From: Baylisascaris procyonis | Taxonomy: Eukaryota > Nematoda > Chromadorea > Rhabditida > Ascarididae | DNA length: 64,000 bases | Assembly (NCBI GenBank): GCA_037389465.1 | Contig: JAZARR010000231.1 | Location: 1,054,001 to 1,118,000 of the forward strand | Direction: 5' to 3' | Part shown: positions 1 to 11,530 of the stretch, piece by piece | Layout of the letters: the number at the start of each line of letters is the position of its first letter | Numbering within the stretch: the first letter of the stretch is position 1 | Notes under the pieces: generated by a model | The model's input: only the letters and a program-made list of their open reading frames with translations | Database searches by the model: none | Told to the model about the DNA's origin: nothing | Translations under genes and position numbers: made by a program

Positions 1-211
1 GTTTGCCATAATCATCCAACAGGCATCGCAATGAACAGCATAACGAGAGAGATTATATTTATTTGTTTAATTATTTTATTATTTAAATAATCTTAGAAAG
101 TGATGAAAAGTAAAGAAAGTTCGAAACTTCGTATGGAAACGTCATATTTCAAGAATATCCATTGAGAGAGACAACTTTTCTAATGAAATTTGAGATAAAA
201 GTATCGCTTAC

Positions 212-346
212 AGATCCATCACTGTGTTCTTCTAGATGCTCTTCAGCTTGAGCCTCAAATCCACTCTTTGTTGGTCGTGTGACACGCTTCTCACGTGTTT
301 TTTCTTTCTCCTCAACGCGCTTTCTCTCTAACGATTTTGATGCTTG
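212..346 (-). CDS. TDP-43-like gene, basic linker exon (NLS-like)
   Basis: This 135-nt, phase 0/0 exon has an acceptor ending TTTTAAG and a GTAAGC donor. Only one frame is open. It is rich in Lys, Arg and Glu (SLERKRVEEKEKTREKRV, then TRPTKSGFEAQAEEHLEEHS). TDP-43 carries a bipartite basic nuclear localisation signal between the N-terminal domain and RRM1, and this exon sits in that position, so I read it as that linker. If the donor is not used, the frame runs on to a TGA at 149-151 with 20 more codons, which would make it a last exon. Confidence 0.55.
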
Positions 347-3300
347 CTTAAAATTTAATCTTTAAAATAAAAATAAAAAGATTCGTCGAAAAAAAATATT
401 TATGCTAATAGAAATCAAGAAAATTTATCTTATAAAAACTTATTGACAGCTGTTATTAACTGATAACTTAGGGGTAATTAAACTTATTAACTGATAACTG
501 ATTCAATTGATTTCCGAAACAATAGGAGAGTATAGTGAGTTGATTTTTACCCGCAAAAGTTGTCTATTGTGTAGAACGGGCGAAGTCCATTAGAATCGTC
601 TTCAAAGTACCAATTATGAGTCACCTTCGCTCAAGCAAGCGCCACTACTTGAAGCTTTTATCAACAAAGTAACAAATATTATGAAGAAGTTGATTAAGTG
701 AATGCATAACTTTCGAAGCAAATGAATGTGCTATTTACCTGTGAGGTAGCTCCCGGCCCCCAGCAAGAAGAGAGGTCGCTGGTCGCTGAAAGAAATTCAC
801 TTCATATTTGAAGCTTGAAGATGAATGACGTCATAAAATATGCATATTGCGAAATAATGTGGCCAAAATAGAAAAAAAGACCAACGATAACAAGATTGAT
901 TTTACAAATTGTGGAAATACAAATAATTCTGAAGGCCCTTCATAAACCAATATTAATAATAACATTAAGTCGAATTATAAATAAAAAGCTTCAATCCACA
1001 CGTCTGGATATATGGAACTTTTTCTTCCACGCGGCAAAAGAAAATTTCACATTAATTTCAAAACGTTTCAGATTTTACGGAATGATTTCCAGAAAACAAT
1101 TTCAGGTTGATGATAGCATATGATGGGGGGCCAATTTCAGATTTAAGACTGCAGAAAAAACAACGATGATAGAATAAATATTCTCGGATGGTTTTTAAAA
1201 AGGTACTTATTTTGGCTATGACGCTAGCTAAGCTAAAATTTGGGCTCATCTTAAGTCATCAAGTTCAAGCTTGTGCCATAAACTTTCATTCATCTTTTAA
1301 TTATGCTTTCAAACTAGTAAATAGTAAGTGAATATAGTCAAGTGATCTATAGTGATTGATACTGCTTTCAAGTAGCTTTACCAGCAGATTGAACAAGTTC
1401 GATTACAAATTACTGCATAATAGTAAACCTAACAAATAAGTTTGTTAAACATGAATATTACAGTGAAAATGTATTAAAATAAAAATATACTTTGACTAAA
1501 CACTTTGGTTAAATATACTTACATAAATTTGGGACTATTCACGGTCAAAATGTAATATACAGGTAACGTCAAATAATATACAATGGACATAGCCCCGTTG
1601 TATCGAAACGTATCTCTTTAAAAAAAAAAAAAAAACAAAACGCATCAAGCGAATGCATCTTTAAAGCACTCTTCTAAATGCTCCTCTCATTGATGAATGG
1701 AGTTTTATGGCGGAAGTGTTCACTGACCAATTTCCGCTTCCTTTGTCGTTAAATTTCATTTCGAATTTCAATTAATGAATATGGACTAATTTATGCAAAT
1801 TTATACAAAAATACTGGAGCACGAGATCTTTTTTCTCGATGATTTAAACGATTTTTGAATGTAAAAATTTTTTGGGATCAATATCCGATTACTGACGATA
1901 AACATCATGCGATCTCTTAGCGTGAGCAAGCCGATATATTAGTTATTATGCACAATCGATGTAAGATAAACGATTAAAAGCACTATATGAAATTCACATC
2001 GACTATATAAGATTGTTTAAAAAACTACGAGGAATTAAAAGCGTAAAAATGAAATATATTACTGGAAAAGCAAAAAAAAAAAGAATAAAAGAAGCTGAAA
2101 GACTCTTTAAAAGGAAAAATAAACATCAAAATTTGCCTCGAGCTTAGGCGAAAACACTATGAGATTGAGCTGAGTTTGATCATGGTTGCGATTGAGGTCA
2201 GAGTCAACTCATTATTATGAGTAAATGGACAGAACTCGATTCCAATTTAGCAAGCAGCTTTAATCTAGTAAGGAACGGCAGCCATATCACGATTGGGCAA
2301 TCCACCTTTATAAGACCACTGATTAAATTCAGATGAATATGCAGTTCCATTCGTAACCAATCACATCTTAAGCTATCTTCAAAAAGTGAACCACATTAAC
2401 CTATTGGATCAAGGGAACATTATTTTTTTTTTGCACATTCTTACTCTAGATTATGAGAATCAAGATCATTCGAGCAGTCATATGGCCAGTCCAAGGCAAA
2501 GCCGAAGGTAATCTCCTGGTCTAGACAGTGCATTTCTCCCTCACGAAATCTGCTGCCTGCTTTTGTAAAATTTTCGCAATTACGAAATTTGTTTTATGAG
2601 ATATGACTGACTGATCATTTAAAGGAACGCATTTTACATCCAACTAGGAAACTTGACGTATTGGCCTACCGGATAGCATAAAAATTCGAAGATGCCGAAG
2701 CGGAAATCGATTTTTTCGCTCCGAAAATTTTTGAACCTCTCGCATAATCAAATCACTTATTATGAGTGCAGAAAAAGTAATAACGAAGAATCGAATTGAG
2801 TGGTAAATTAAAAAAGAAAAAGCTTTACCTAGCATTCGTTGGATTGCAGAAACAGATTTTTCAAATGTTTTTGTTGCGCTCTCATATTGGCCAAAGGCAT
2901 GTGTTCGGCATCCGTGAGCTGAAACACACACACACGCACATCTAACTACTTCACCGGCAATAACATTGCATCCGTCTATCGCCATTAAATCTATCGAATA
3001 CTCATATGTAATCGATATTTTACGCTTTCTTAAATAATTGGATTTGTCATGCTTTTATATGGAATCGAAATATTCCATCACGAGGCATTTCTCTAAAAAA
3101 AAATCGACGATTCTGTCTATACTCGGTAGGACCTCCCAGGAGAAACGTCCGACTAAGCGTTGCCATTGATACACTGATATTACCCTGTATAATATTTGAC
3201 CGAACATTTTTGCGCAGACCGTTCCCTGTGGGACACTTGGGTGAAAATACTATGCCCAAGAAGAAATTACTCTGCATAAGTGTCGTAATAGGCAATGTTT

Positions 3301-6300
3301 TTGAATGTGGCCGGCCTTATCCTTTGTTTCGTAGGAGATTAAATGAGCCTGTGGGTAACACCATTATCTTCTAACCAACGTGCGTCTCGATATCAGATAG
3401 ACACGCAAGTGAATCAAAATGCTGACAAAACTCAATCGGAAAGCACTACCCCCAGATCATTCATATTGATATCCGTCCCGATTTATTGCGAGGTTTTGGA
3501 AGTAGATAGACTTAGCCAACACCTTCCCTCCTTCTTTCTATTTATGCCACATCCTAGCGAGTGAATAAATTCAACTCGAGATGAAGAAAGACAAATCATT
3601 TTTTTGACGTTGCTGAAGCGAAGCAACGTAAATTAGTTAGATGCGACGGGATAGCCACAAAAAAAAAACTTTGCTTTCTGCTTGCTAATGTGCTTGCTCT
3701 TAAGGTGCAATGCTCATGCTTTGGCCAATACAAAGGTGCAATTGGAGGATAACCGTAATCATACACTACAAGTGCAACCAACATACGCTATAGGTGAGCA
3801 TGCACTAGCTCTATAGTACAATTTTCGAATCTGGATTAGGTCCACATCAAGTTTCGGTCGCTGTCCTAACCGAGACCGGCTTCAACTCGTGCTTCTGTTG
3901 AACAAAAGAGCGATCCATAATTCCGCGGAGAAGCAATTCAAAAGAAAGAAATTGATTGTTTACAACCCACAAAGCGATAGGGCCACGCAAGAAAACGCTA
4001 TCAATTGCTACCAGTTATTGCTCCATAAAGCAACTAGCAGTTGTCATTAAAGGCGATAAGGTGTAAGCAAGTGTGAAGAAAAAACAAATTGGCTTTCCCT
4101 TCCATGTCTGGCGTTCTCCAGTGATTTCGGTGTGGCCCAGACTTGGAAATAGAGCGACGTTTTTTTGGATGGAATTAAGAGAAAATAAACACTTCGACCT
4201 ATATGCATTCCGCATAGAACAACAAGTACGATAATAATTTTAAAAAATAGATATGAAATGGTCAGTGTAGGAAGGGATCAATCGGGCGTGTTTTAGAGCA
4301 CTTTAGCTCACTTCCTTCGTTAGATACCTTTATAATGATTATCCTGAAACGACTGCATCTATTGTTCCCGGCTCAAAGAAAAAACACTTCCTGCTTGAGT
4401 TAAACTTCGCATCCGAAAGGGTTTTTTTGTTTCCTCACGTGCGCTGCAAAAAAGCGCAGTAATTTTTGGCCCCTTTTGGTGGACTGATTTTGGTGCTCAT
4501 TAAAAGAATCGATGGTTACAGCCTAGACCTTAGCAACCCTTTCATTTCCCACCATCTATTATCAAGAAGACCGTACCATTCTATCTCACCTAGGTCTAAC
4601 TTCAAAAAGTGTGATCGTCGTTGCATCTACGGCCCTCTCCTTTATTCTCTCCCCCTCCCCGCTACCCAACCCGCCTACGTTTCGAATGCCCCATTCAGTG
4701 AAAAATTTTATGAGATAATACCCAGTGAGCATACATTAGGTAGCATAAAAGAATCATCGTCTGTACGGCTTAATTAAAGCAGAATATTTACTGAAATCAT
4801 CACTGATTTATGGAGGTGGCATCCTGAAGCAAAAATGCAAAATCTGGGCGTCTGGTCGGATCCCGTCTGTCTCCTAGCACTTGCACTGGTTAGCGATTTT
4901 GCATAGATTAAACGGCTTCCATTAGTATTTCGATGGAATGCTTCCGAGTTTTTCCTGTCGGAATCAGTACTTCAGCCATTTTACTCCATGATCTACTATC
5001 AACAGCACAAAAAACGATGAGTTACTTAAATTTTTACCTTAAACAATCTACATTTCCCCATATTCCCTCAGTTTGCAATGCTTTAACGTTAGCTTCTATA
5101 TCTCTGAATAGGAGCGTCAAATCTCTAAAGTCACTACCTAAACAAACGATTCCATGCAGGTAAAATTCGCTAAAAAATAACAACTAAATTTAATTTAACG
5201 TAATCAATAATATTTCAAATAGTACAATTGGTAGCGTTAAATTCATGCAAATAATAGTGTTAGAACGACTGAAATTCATGTACCATATAAGCCATTCTTT
5301 ACAATACATGCAGCTCATTTCAAACCGTAGAGTGCAAGTGTAGCCTCTGGACCTCTATTAAGTGAATATAGAAAAAAACACAAGACAGTCTTTTATAAAG
5401 ATGATCATCTTACCTAAAAAAACCAAAATATTGCACCGATGATTTTCTTATGCTAAGACATAATTTCGACTCTATTCACCTCATAGGCGCATGATAAATT
5501 TTATGCTGATTATAAATCAGAAATTTTTATAAAATTATAAACGATTATAAATTAATTAAAAATTCATATAAATTATTAATTACGAAATCATAAATTTTGA
5601 ACCAAATCCTCTTTCAAACATCCTCTTTTCTTCTGTGCGTCATCCAATATTATTGTATAATCTTCCATTGTCATCCGATCAAAGCTAACTACAGCGAACG
5701 GGAAACCAATTGGGAGAAGTGTTTTATACTATAATAATCAAAATTTTTTTCTTCAATAGGCAAAAAATGTTCCGCAGGTCTCTTTTGATTACATACACTT
5801 ACTCTCAATCCCCTCCTCCACTCCCCGTTTATTAGCGATCCTCCTCGGTTGAAAGTCAAGAAATTAGCAAATTCTTTCAATAATGTTTGCCCCTGAATTT
5901 CAGAAAAACCACCAAACTGCTAGTCTTATAAATGGCGCTCCATAGTACCATTAATGCCCTTATCGCACTGATAGCATTAATCCGTTGACAGCTGATACTT
6001 AAGCTTCCTATTTTCTGGAAAGTTTATTGCTGTCTATGCTTATCGAATGTGCGATTCACCACTCTCAACACAACTGTTCAATAACCGAGCAAGTGTCGTC
6101 ACTTGTTAACTTACATAAAGCATACCGCCCAAATAGAAGCATCACTGCGGGGCTTGAGGGTTCCATTTAACGGCGCGGAAGGAAAGGGATGAGAAAGGGG
6201 GTGGAGCTCTAATGAAAAAGTTGCATTCGTAACAGTCCCCAGCGAAATAGGTGAACTCTTATTAACTAAACAAATGTTTTAATTAAGGGAATAGATTCCA

Positions 6301-9020
6301 CCCGCTATTACGAGCTAGTTAATTTTTATTTATTTTTTAAACTAAAATCCCATAATGTAACAAAAAAAAAAATTGGAACTTGACTCTCAGCCTCTATTGA
6401 GGTTGCAAATTTAATCGAACGGAATTAGTTCCAGGTTGATGAGAGTCAATGAAGGTGTGTGATTTTGGCATTTACGAATACATATATTATTGATATCTTT
6501 GCGAGACGTATAACCGGTTCACTAATTGTGCATTACAAAAACAACATTCACTTTTTTTGCTAATATTTACACATTATTACACAAATAATTTGTTGAAAAT
6601 CTCATTTTGCACACATTTAACTCATAAAATTTGAGTATTTCAGAAAAAAAGTGCACAGGGATTGTTTTTACTCGGTGATTCCAACTACATGCCCATATAA
6701 AACCCTTTTTTTAGAAAAAATCTAACCTTTATTCCACTCCTTCATAAGTGGTATCCCTCTAAGGAGTGCAAACTTCTATTCTACAATTCATGTCCCCCCC
6801 CCCCCCTCCCTTCTTGACAATAGCTGTTTGTAAAATTAGCTATAATATTCAAGCTAGATCTATTATTGACAGCTTAAGATGCAAAAAACCAAAGTACGTT
6901 GATGCGAACAATTTACCTTTGATTTCATAAATTTCTTTTTAAGCATTATTATGAAAGATAAAGTAATAAATTGCCTCTGAGGGGATTAGTAACTTATCAG
7001 TCGTAACAGATTAAAAGTGCGACAATATTTTCTTATCAATAAATTGATGTTATAAAATCATTTAGCACAACAAATCACTCTCAACAATAAAGCTTAGTAA
7101 ATAAATAACCAAATCATTACTACTCGACAATGTTATCTAATGTTATCATTTCAACGACTAAATCACGCCAAATTTATAATAAATATAAAGAAGTAGATAT
7201 AAGGGAAAAGATTTTAGCAAAATATGCCTTAAACAAATAGTTCCGTTTCGTTAACATTTTCGTTTTGTAATAATGTTCGAATAAACGATAAATTTAGTCA
7301 ATGCTAACAATATTTTTTAAAAAATGTTAGCTGTGGGGCAGAAGCAATCTTAAATTTTCATATTATATTTAGATCTTGTATGTTGTTTTATTGAACGCAG
7401 TGTGACTGCTAACTATATGCACTTTCTTATTACATTAGCGTACTAAAATGATAGACTTATTAAAAATATAATTCCTTTCCGCAAATGGAGACTTTGAAAT
7501 ATAAAGAATTTCCTCGTTTCGCCAATGTGCTGAATATTTTAGTCTTTCTTTCAAGATGCAAATGATTATATATAGAGTAATAAAGTAAAAGTCTATAGTA
7601 ATTTCCCACATATAAGTAATAGTTTATCAAAAATTTTTATTGCCGATGATCGCCACCCAAATAAAAACTCATAACTTGGAATAATATGTCACAAATAAGA
7701 AACAAATGAAGTGCATTAAGCGATAGTATTGACTAGTAAGCGAAAAGCAACAGAAAGAGTGCAATCATCTAAAAACATGCACATCGAAGAATTACTCTCC
7801 ATCATGCATATTTTCGATTCATTTGGGTAACTCTAACTGACCAATTAGGTGAGTTACTTTTACAGTTTTAATGGCCAATGCCAGATGAGAACCGGAAATA
7901 AGTCTTGGATTCTTATTTACAAGATTTTGACTGATGATGAATCCGTTGAAGTCGATATTTTTACTCGAAATTGAAAACTCAATAACTCAAGGTCTCAGCA
8001 ACCATATACCTCCTTCTAAAACGGCTCCTCACCATTATAAAGAAAACAATCAATGACGTACCCAAATTAACGAAGATCGGCTTCGAATACCAACCAGGTA
8101 GTCCTCGTTGAACATGTCCACTGTATGCATCGTATCTTAAATTTGAAAAGTTTCATATCGAAAGTGTAAATTCAAAATGTTGGCGGTTGGCTGCATATGT
8201 TAGAACCTTCTACTTGAAAGGATCAAGAACGTAAGCCCTTTTCCTACGTGATGAAAGGATGCCATAGTGCCGCCGCTTCCTCATAAAGTCGGATTTTATT
8301 ACTAAAAAGAGAAGAAAAACCAATTTACTCAGTTGCTTTTCATCCAACACATTTAAGTGACCATAAAATGCTTGAGCAATTACATTTGTTTACCTTAATG
8401 CCTTTCTTTGATCGCCTTCTTTATAGTAGAGGCCATGAGCGCCTGGAATGGCGGACTGAACAGTTGATAGCAGCAGCGACTCATCAGCTTCAAGCGGTAC
8501 ATCAACTGGCTCAAGCCGCAGACGCACCCATCCTGAAGGAACTCATTTATAGTCACTTACTTATTTCCCCATATCCTTACCTCAAACTTTTAAGGTTACA
8601 ATTTCAACCTTTCCAAATAGAACTCCTTATGTACTAAAAATATTTATGTTGCCAAATGGGTACCTTCGTGAGCAATATGCTATCAACAGCTTCTTTTGTT
8701 CAAGAGTTACCGAAAAAACAGACAGATATTCGTATGAGGGACTGAAGAACAAAATGGAACAACTGAAAGGTAATTCTAAAACAATAATTTGGGTAATTCA
8801 TGCCCGGATTTCTTCAGATCTGCATATCAAGATCCACATTAAACTCTCAATAGCTCAATGTCTCAGGCTCCAGTAACCTGTAGGTCAAACTTTCGAACCT
8901 TCACTGCCGACTCATGTTTTTATTCCCGATGTTAATCTTTTTACTCACACCTCTTACTATTAATAAAAATATGAGAGAAAATTCCTAGTTGTATAATACC
9001 TTCTATCAGAGAACGATATT

Positions 9021-9078
<58 letters not shown>

Positions 9079-11521
9079 TAATCTTAACAATATCAGAAAA
9101 TGATATCAGTAATAGTGATTACTGATAAATACGTTTCATTTAAGTTAAACATACGTGGAGCTGTGTGGTAAACTTTTTTTAGGCCGCTTGAAAGGTACAA
9201 ATAACAACTGTTTGTATAGTTGCAGCAATGCGATGAACTCTTCTTTAGCGTAGTAGATTTGCAAACGTTTTGCAAATTGCACAATGCGGAGAGATCAAGT
9301 TTTTGCAGTACGGCATTAATAGTGTTCGAGAGTACGTTATGCTTGCATTCATATGTAATAAATCAACAAACAATTTCGTTGAACCTGATCGATCAGTGAT
9401 CATAAATCAATTGCATATCGATGTTCAATAACTTCTTTGCCCTATGACGATTGCAAAATTGATAATATTTGAAAGTGATAATGGTAGAATGTTTGGATGT
9501 TATACACTATCACCTCACATAAATAGGAATAAGAGGAAATAAACTTGAAAACGTGCAAGAAATTTATGTACAATATGTAACCAGTACAATATAAATACTA
9601 TTGACTTCCGCTCATCTGATCGACCGATCGAATAGGCGTATTAATATCTATATGTTTAAATTGACTACATCACCTTCACAAATATTCCGCAAAAAATCAT
9701 TTTTCTATGGTTCTATGACGATCAGTGGTGTAAAATTAAAATCCAACAGGCATAAAATGTAGACAAATTTTCTTCCACCTTTAAATAACTATCTTACACT
9801 GAAAGTAAGCGCCAGACATAAAAATGTACTGCACATAGACATAGACATGACATTGTCATATTGCACGTTTGTAAAATGGGATTAAAAAAAATAAGAGAGG
9901 TAAGTCCTTGAGAAGGAGAAAATTGAGCGTTTAAAAAAATTTTCGTAAAACGCAAAGCATCATCTATAATGAATATCTGAAATTTGAACAAATAATTTTA
10001 AATCTGAATAAATGATTCGAAAGGTTGGTGAATTTTTTCACAGTAAAGTTGAAAAGATTCTTTCAATTTTAGCATAAAGCATTTTATTTCTGTGATACTT
10101 CAAACTACACTTTTTTCCTTTAATCCTCTCTTTATTTTTACTGCCATTTTTGTAGCTATGCGTATTTTTTATCATACCAATCCTCCTTCATTTGCTCTAA
10201 GCTATATATAAGAATCCACTATTGGATTTACTAAATGGAGGAAAATGAGCGTGTACGCATGTTTCAGGAAATTTCTTCATTATCTTTAGCAAAAAAGAAG
10301 CTCTTCTAACCATTTCTGTCAGTAAATCAGTGATAGTTAATTTAGATATATTTGCCCTACTCATCTGACATCATAACAATGATCTCCGTTCACAAAAACC
10401 GGATCAGAATCAAAAACGTCGCAATCAGCAGTCGGATCAGAACGTACGAAAATTAAGAAGTAGGACTAAACAATCAAAACTGCTGCAATGCCTTCTTCTT
10501 TTCATAATTACCTCCCCTTTCCATAAGCCACCAACCTCTCCCCTTGCCTATACGTCAGAATTTGCAAACGCTATACCTCACCTTCGAAAACGAGTACTTG
10601 CCTCTATTTGCCACTCACAGAGTTCATTAGTTATCTGGATATTGGCATAATAAACTCGGAAAGTGAGAACCAAATTTCATCGATTATTGTATCCCTTCGG
10701 ATACATCCCCCTCCTTTCCGTTATGGTGTGCTGTTATAACTGCGAGTGACATAAGCCCTGAGATTTGTAAAGGGGGAATGCAATGCATCTTTTGATTTAT
10801 ATCTTATTTCACTAGGGAGAATAAAAAGTAACAAGTAAAAGGAATTAGAAAACGGATAGATTAAAACTAATAGTTATAGGCGTTCTGCGGTCAATGTAAA
10901 ATTATCTTTTGTTCAAAAGATTGCGTTTCAAAAAAAAACATTCGAATGCTAAGATTCATCGGAATTGAAAGTGTTTCGCACCTTTAACCTCAAAAAAAAA
11001 AAAAAAGAAAGAAAGAAATCGTCTCTCAAATCGCGTCGAAATATTTTTTTGCTGCTGTCAGTCGCTGATGGTTACACGCATTTATTACTGCATTCGATGG
11101 TTACACGTATACTATTAATTAGCGATTCCCACTTTATCACTTTATCAGCAAAAACCATTAAGGGATTACTGATTAATGACTCATTGATTTGTCACTTAAC
11201 AAATCAGTGATTTATTAATTAGTAAATTAGTTCAGCGAGTGTTCACTACTGAATTCTTTACTCTTTTTTATTCATTATTAATCAATATTTCATTATTCAA
11301 TATTTCATATTACCTAATAAAAACATTTCAAAAAAGTTGAGTGGATAAAACTTCTTTTTCATCTAAATTTTTTTTCCACATTATCTTAAAATAGACTCTA
11401 TCGCTATCTATAAGCAACGAGATAAAATACTTGAATACATATTTTTTTTTAAATTAAATAGTCACCTGTTGGCGGATCACCGTCTACATTGCCAGGTGGG
11501 TCGTCCATGGATCTCCAAGAA
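212..11521 (-). CDS. tdp-1: TDP-43-like gene, 5' part (spliced; exons 11466-11521, 8394-8532, 8062-8135, 2829-2918, 739-785, 212-346)
   Basis: TDP-43 (TARDBP/TDP-1) is a nuclear RNA-binding protein. Its N-terminal domain self-assembles and its two RRMs bind UG-rich RNA in splicing control. Seen here: an ATG exon, then exons that read as a TDP-43 N-terminal domain (LLLSTVQSAIPGAHGLY, then a conserved GW), then a basic linker of the kind that carries the nuclear localisation signal. Every junction has GT/AG ends, and phases run 1,2,1,1,0,0 from 5' to 3'. Introns are 2933, 258, 5143, 2043 and 392 nt. Family knowledge: RRM1, RRM2 and a C-terminal tail should follow. No RRM motif was found inside the window, so they must lie beyond base 1. 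Inclusion of exon 2829-2918 is uncertain because its length is a multiple of three. The gene identity is well supported by the N-terminal domain; the distal exons rest on phase and composition. Confidence 0.65.
347..738 (-). other. intron of the TDP-43-like gene
   Basis: AT-rich sequence with GT and AG ends on the minus strand. At 547-606 there is a short minus-strand open segment with a GTAAAA donor, but its phase does not fit the flanking exons. Nothing else is recognised. Confidence 0.4.
739..785 (-). CDS. TDP-43-like gene, linker exon
   Basis: This 47-nt GC-rich exon lies between a TTTCTTTCAG acceptor and a GTAAAT donor. Read with 2 nt completing the incoming codon, it gives TSDLSSCWGPGATSQ and ends exactly on a codon boundary, matching the phase-0 start of the next exon. 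It joins correctly to either 2829-2918 or directly to 8062-8135. All three frames are open because it is short, so the frame is inferred from its neighbours. Confidence 0.5.
786..2828 (-). other. intron of the TDP-43-like gene
   Basis: About 2 kb of AT-rich sequence. A plus-strand exon-like segment at 2450-2507 has a long pyrimidine tract, AG, and a GTAATC donor. No other support was seen for it. The remainder shows no recognisable feature. Confidence 0.35.
2829..2918 (-). CDS. candidate phase-neutral exon of the TDP-43-like gene
   Basis: This 90-nt segment has strong splice signals: a GT-rich pyrimidine tract ending TTTCAG, and CTAG followed by GTAAAG. In the frame required by the previous exon it is open (2 nt, 29 codons, 1 nt) and hands the same phase on, so it could be constitutive, a cassette, or absent. 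The peptide (HGCRTHAFGQYESATKTF and onwards) has no recognised motif. In another frame it encodes a different open peptide that ends in TAG at the donor. That would make it a terminal exon of something else. Confidence 0.4.
   Translation of the reverse strand, partial: LTDAEHMPLANMRAQQKHLKNLFLQSNEC
2919..8061 (-). other. 5.1-kb intron of the TDP-43-like gene with unexplained open segments
   Basis: The largest inferred intron. It holds a (CA)n run by the acceptor of exon 2829-2918, a 14-C homopolymer at 6793-6806, and CT or GA tracts at 4643-4668, 5808-5826 and 6177-6206. Minus-strand segments 5038-5169 and 5806-5895 are open and splice-bounded, but their phases do not fit the gene. A plus-strand frame at 4466-4777 starts at TTG and looks like chance. 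Confidence 0.35.
6793..6806. repeat. poly-C run, 14 bases
   Basis: An uninterrupted run of 14 C, followed by TCCC. It stands out in a window where A/T homopolymers dominate. Confidence 0.9.
8062..8135 (-). CDS. TDP-43-like gene, end of N-terminal domain
   Basis: This 74-nt exon lies 258 nt downstream of the domain exon. It starts with one base that completes the split codon and ends at a GTACGT donor with one base left over. The peptide continues YDAYSGHVQRGLP and then GWYSKPIFVNL. TDP-43 proteins carry a conserved GW followed by a hydrophobic strand at this point (GWGNLVYVVNYP in human). The stretch before GW is shorter and more divergent than in flies or vertebrates. Confidence 0.65.
8394..8532 (-). 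CDS. tdp-1: TDP-43 N-terminal domain exon
   Basis: This 139-nt exon has a CTTCAG acceptor and a GTAAAC donor, and is open only in the frame set by its neighbours (2 nt, 45 codons, 2 nt). The product begins WVRLRLEPVDVPLEADES and continues LLLSTVQSAIPGAHGLY. This matches the TDP-43 pattern IPxExDGTVLLSTVxAQFPGAxGLRYR, including LLSTV, PGA, GL and the following Tyr. The N-terminal domain has a ubiquitin/DIX-like fold and drives oligomerisation in the nucleus. The plus strand is also open across this stretch, but that reading has no homology and is a shadow. This is the best-supported coding segment in the window. Confidence 0.8.
8706..8767 (+). other. plus-strand exon-like segment in the TDP-43-like intron 1
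   Basis: An open frame with an acceptor-like TTGTTCAAG and a GTAATT donor reads VTEKTDRYSYEGLKNKMEQL. It lies inside the first intron of the minus-strand gene. An ATG at 8646 is in the same frame. The minus strand has equally good splice-like ends here, so this is weak. Confidence 0.15.
9026..9075. repeat. (TA)n microsatellite
   Basis: About 50 bp of uninterrupted AT dinucleotide, in the first coding intron of the TDP-43-like gene. Confidence 0.95.
11466..11521 (-). CDS. TDP-43-like gene, first coding exon with trans-splice-type acceptor
   Basis: On the minus strand the sequence runs TTTCAG, 13 nt of leader, then ATG at 11508-11506. It encodes MDDPPGNVDGDPPT plus one base of a glycine codon and stops at a GTGACT donor. 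The single leftover G joins the GA that opens the next exon, giving a glycine directly before WVRL of the N-terminal domain. An acidic, proline-containing leader before the domain fits the family. An acceptor so close to the ATG is what a spliced-leader site would look like. An upstream cis-spliced 5' UTR exon is the alternative. Confidence 0.68.
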
Positions 11522-11530
11522 CTGAAATTA
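11522..11530 (-). promoter_or_regulatory. 3' splice/trans-splice acceptor of the TDP-43-like gene
   Basis: The minus strand reads AATTTCAG immediately before the 13-nt leader and ATG. In nematodes such a site next to a start codon often accepts a spliced leader. A cis-spliced 5' UTR exon (candidate at 13330-13396) is the other possibility. Confidence 0.45.

Noticed and set aside
2450..2507. Plus-strand exon-like segment after a long pyrimidine tract
   Set aside because: 18 codons only, no partner exon, and it lies in an intron of the minus-strand gene, whose own frame is also open here.
4466..4777. 103-codon plus-strand frame
   Set aside because: Starts at TTG, crosses a C/T tract, and several frames this long are expected by chance at this stop density.
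5038..5169. Minus-strand open segment with good splice ends (EFYLHGIVCLGSDFRDLTLL and onwards), inside the TDP-43-like intron
   Set aside because: Enters with one base and leaves with two, so it cannot join the flanking exons, and it has no recognisable RRM motif. The opposite strand has equally good splice-like ends.
5806..5895. Minus-strand exon-like segment (LLKEFANFLTFNRGGSLING), weakly like the end of an RRM
   Set aside because: Phase 0 at both ends does not fit the phase-1 junctions on either side, and no matching first half of an RRM was found upstream. The resemblance is too short.
7860..7970. Plus-strand frame after a TTTTACAG acceptor ending in a stop
   Set aside because: About 36 codons, no homology, and it is inside the TDP-43-like intron on the other strand. 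Within chance expectation.
10369..10650. 93-codon plus-strand open frame without a start codon
   Set aside because: No splice-supported ends that fit, a second half translated from a C/T tract, and chance-level length.
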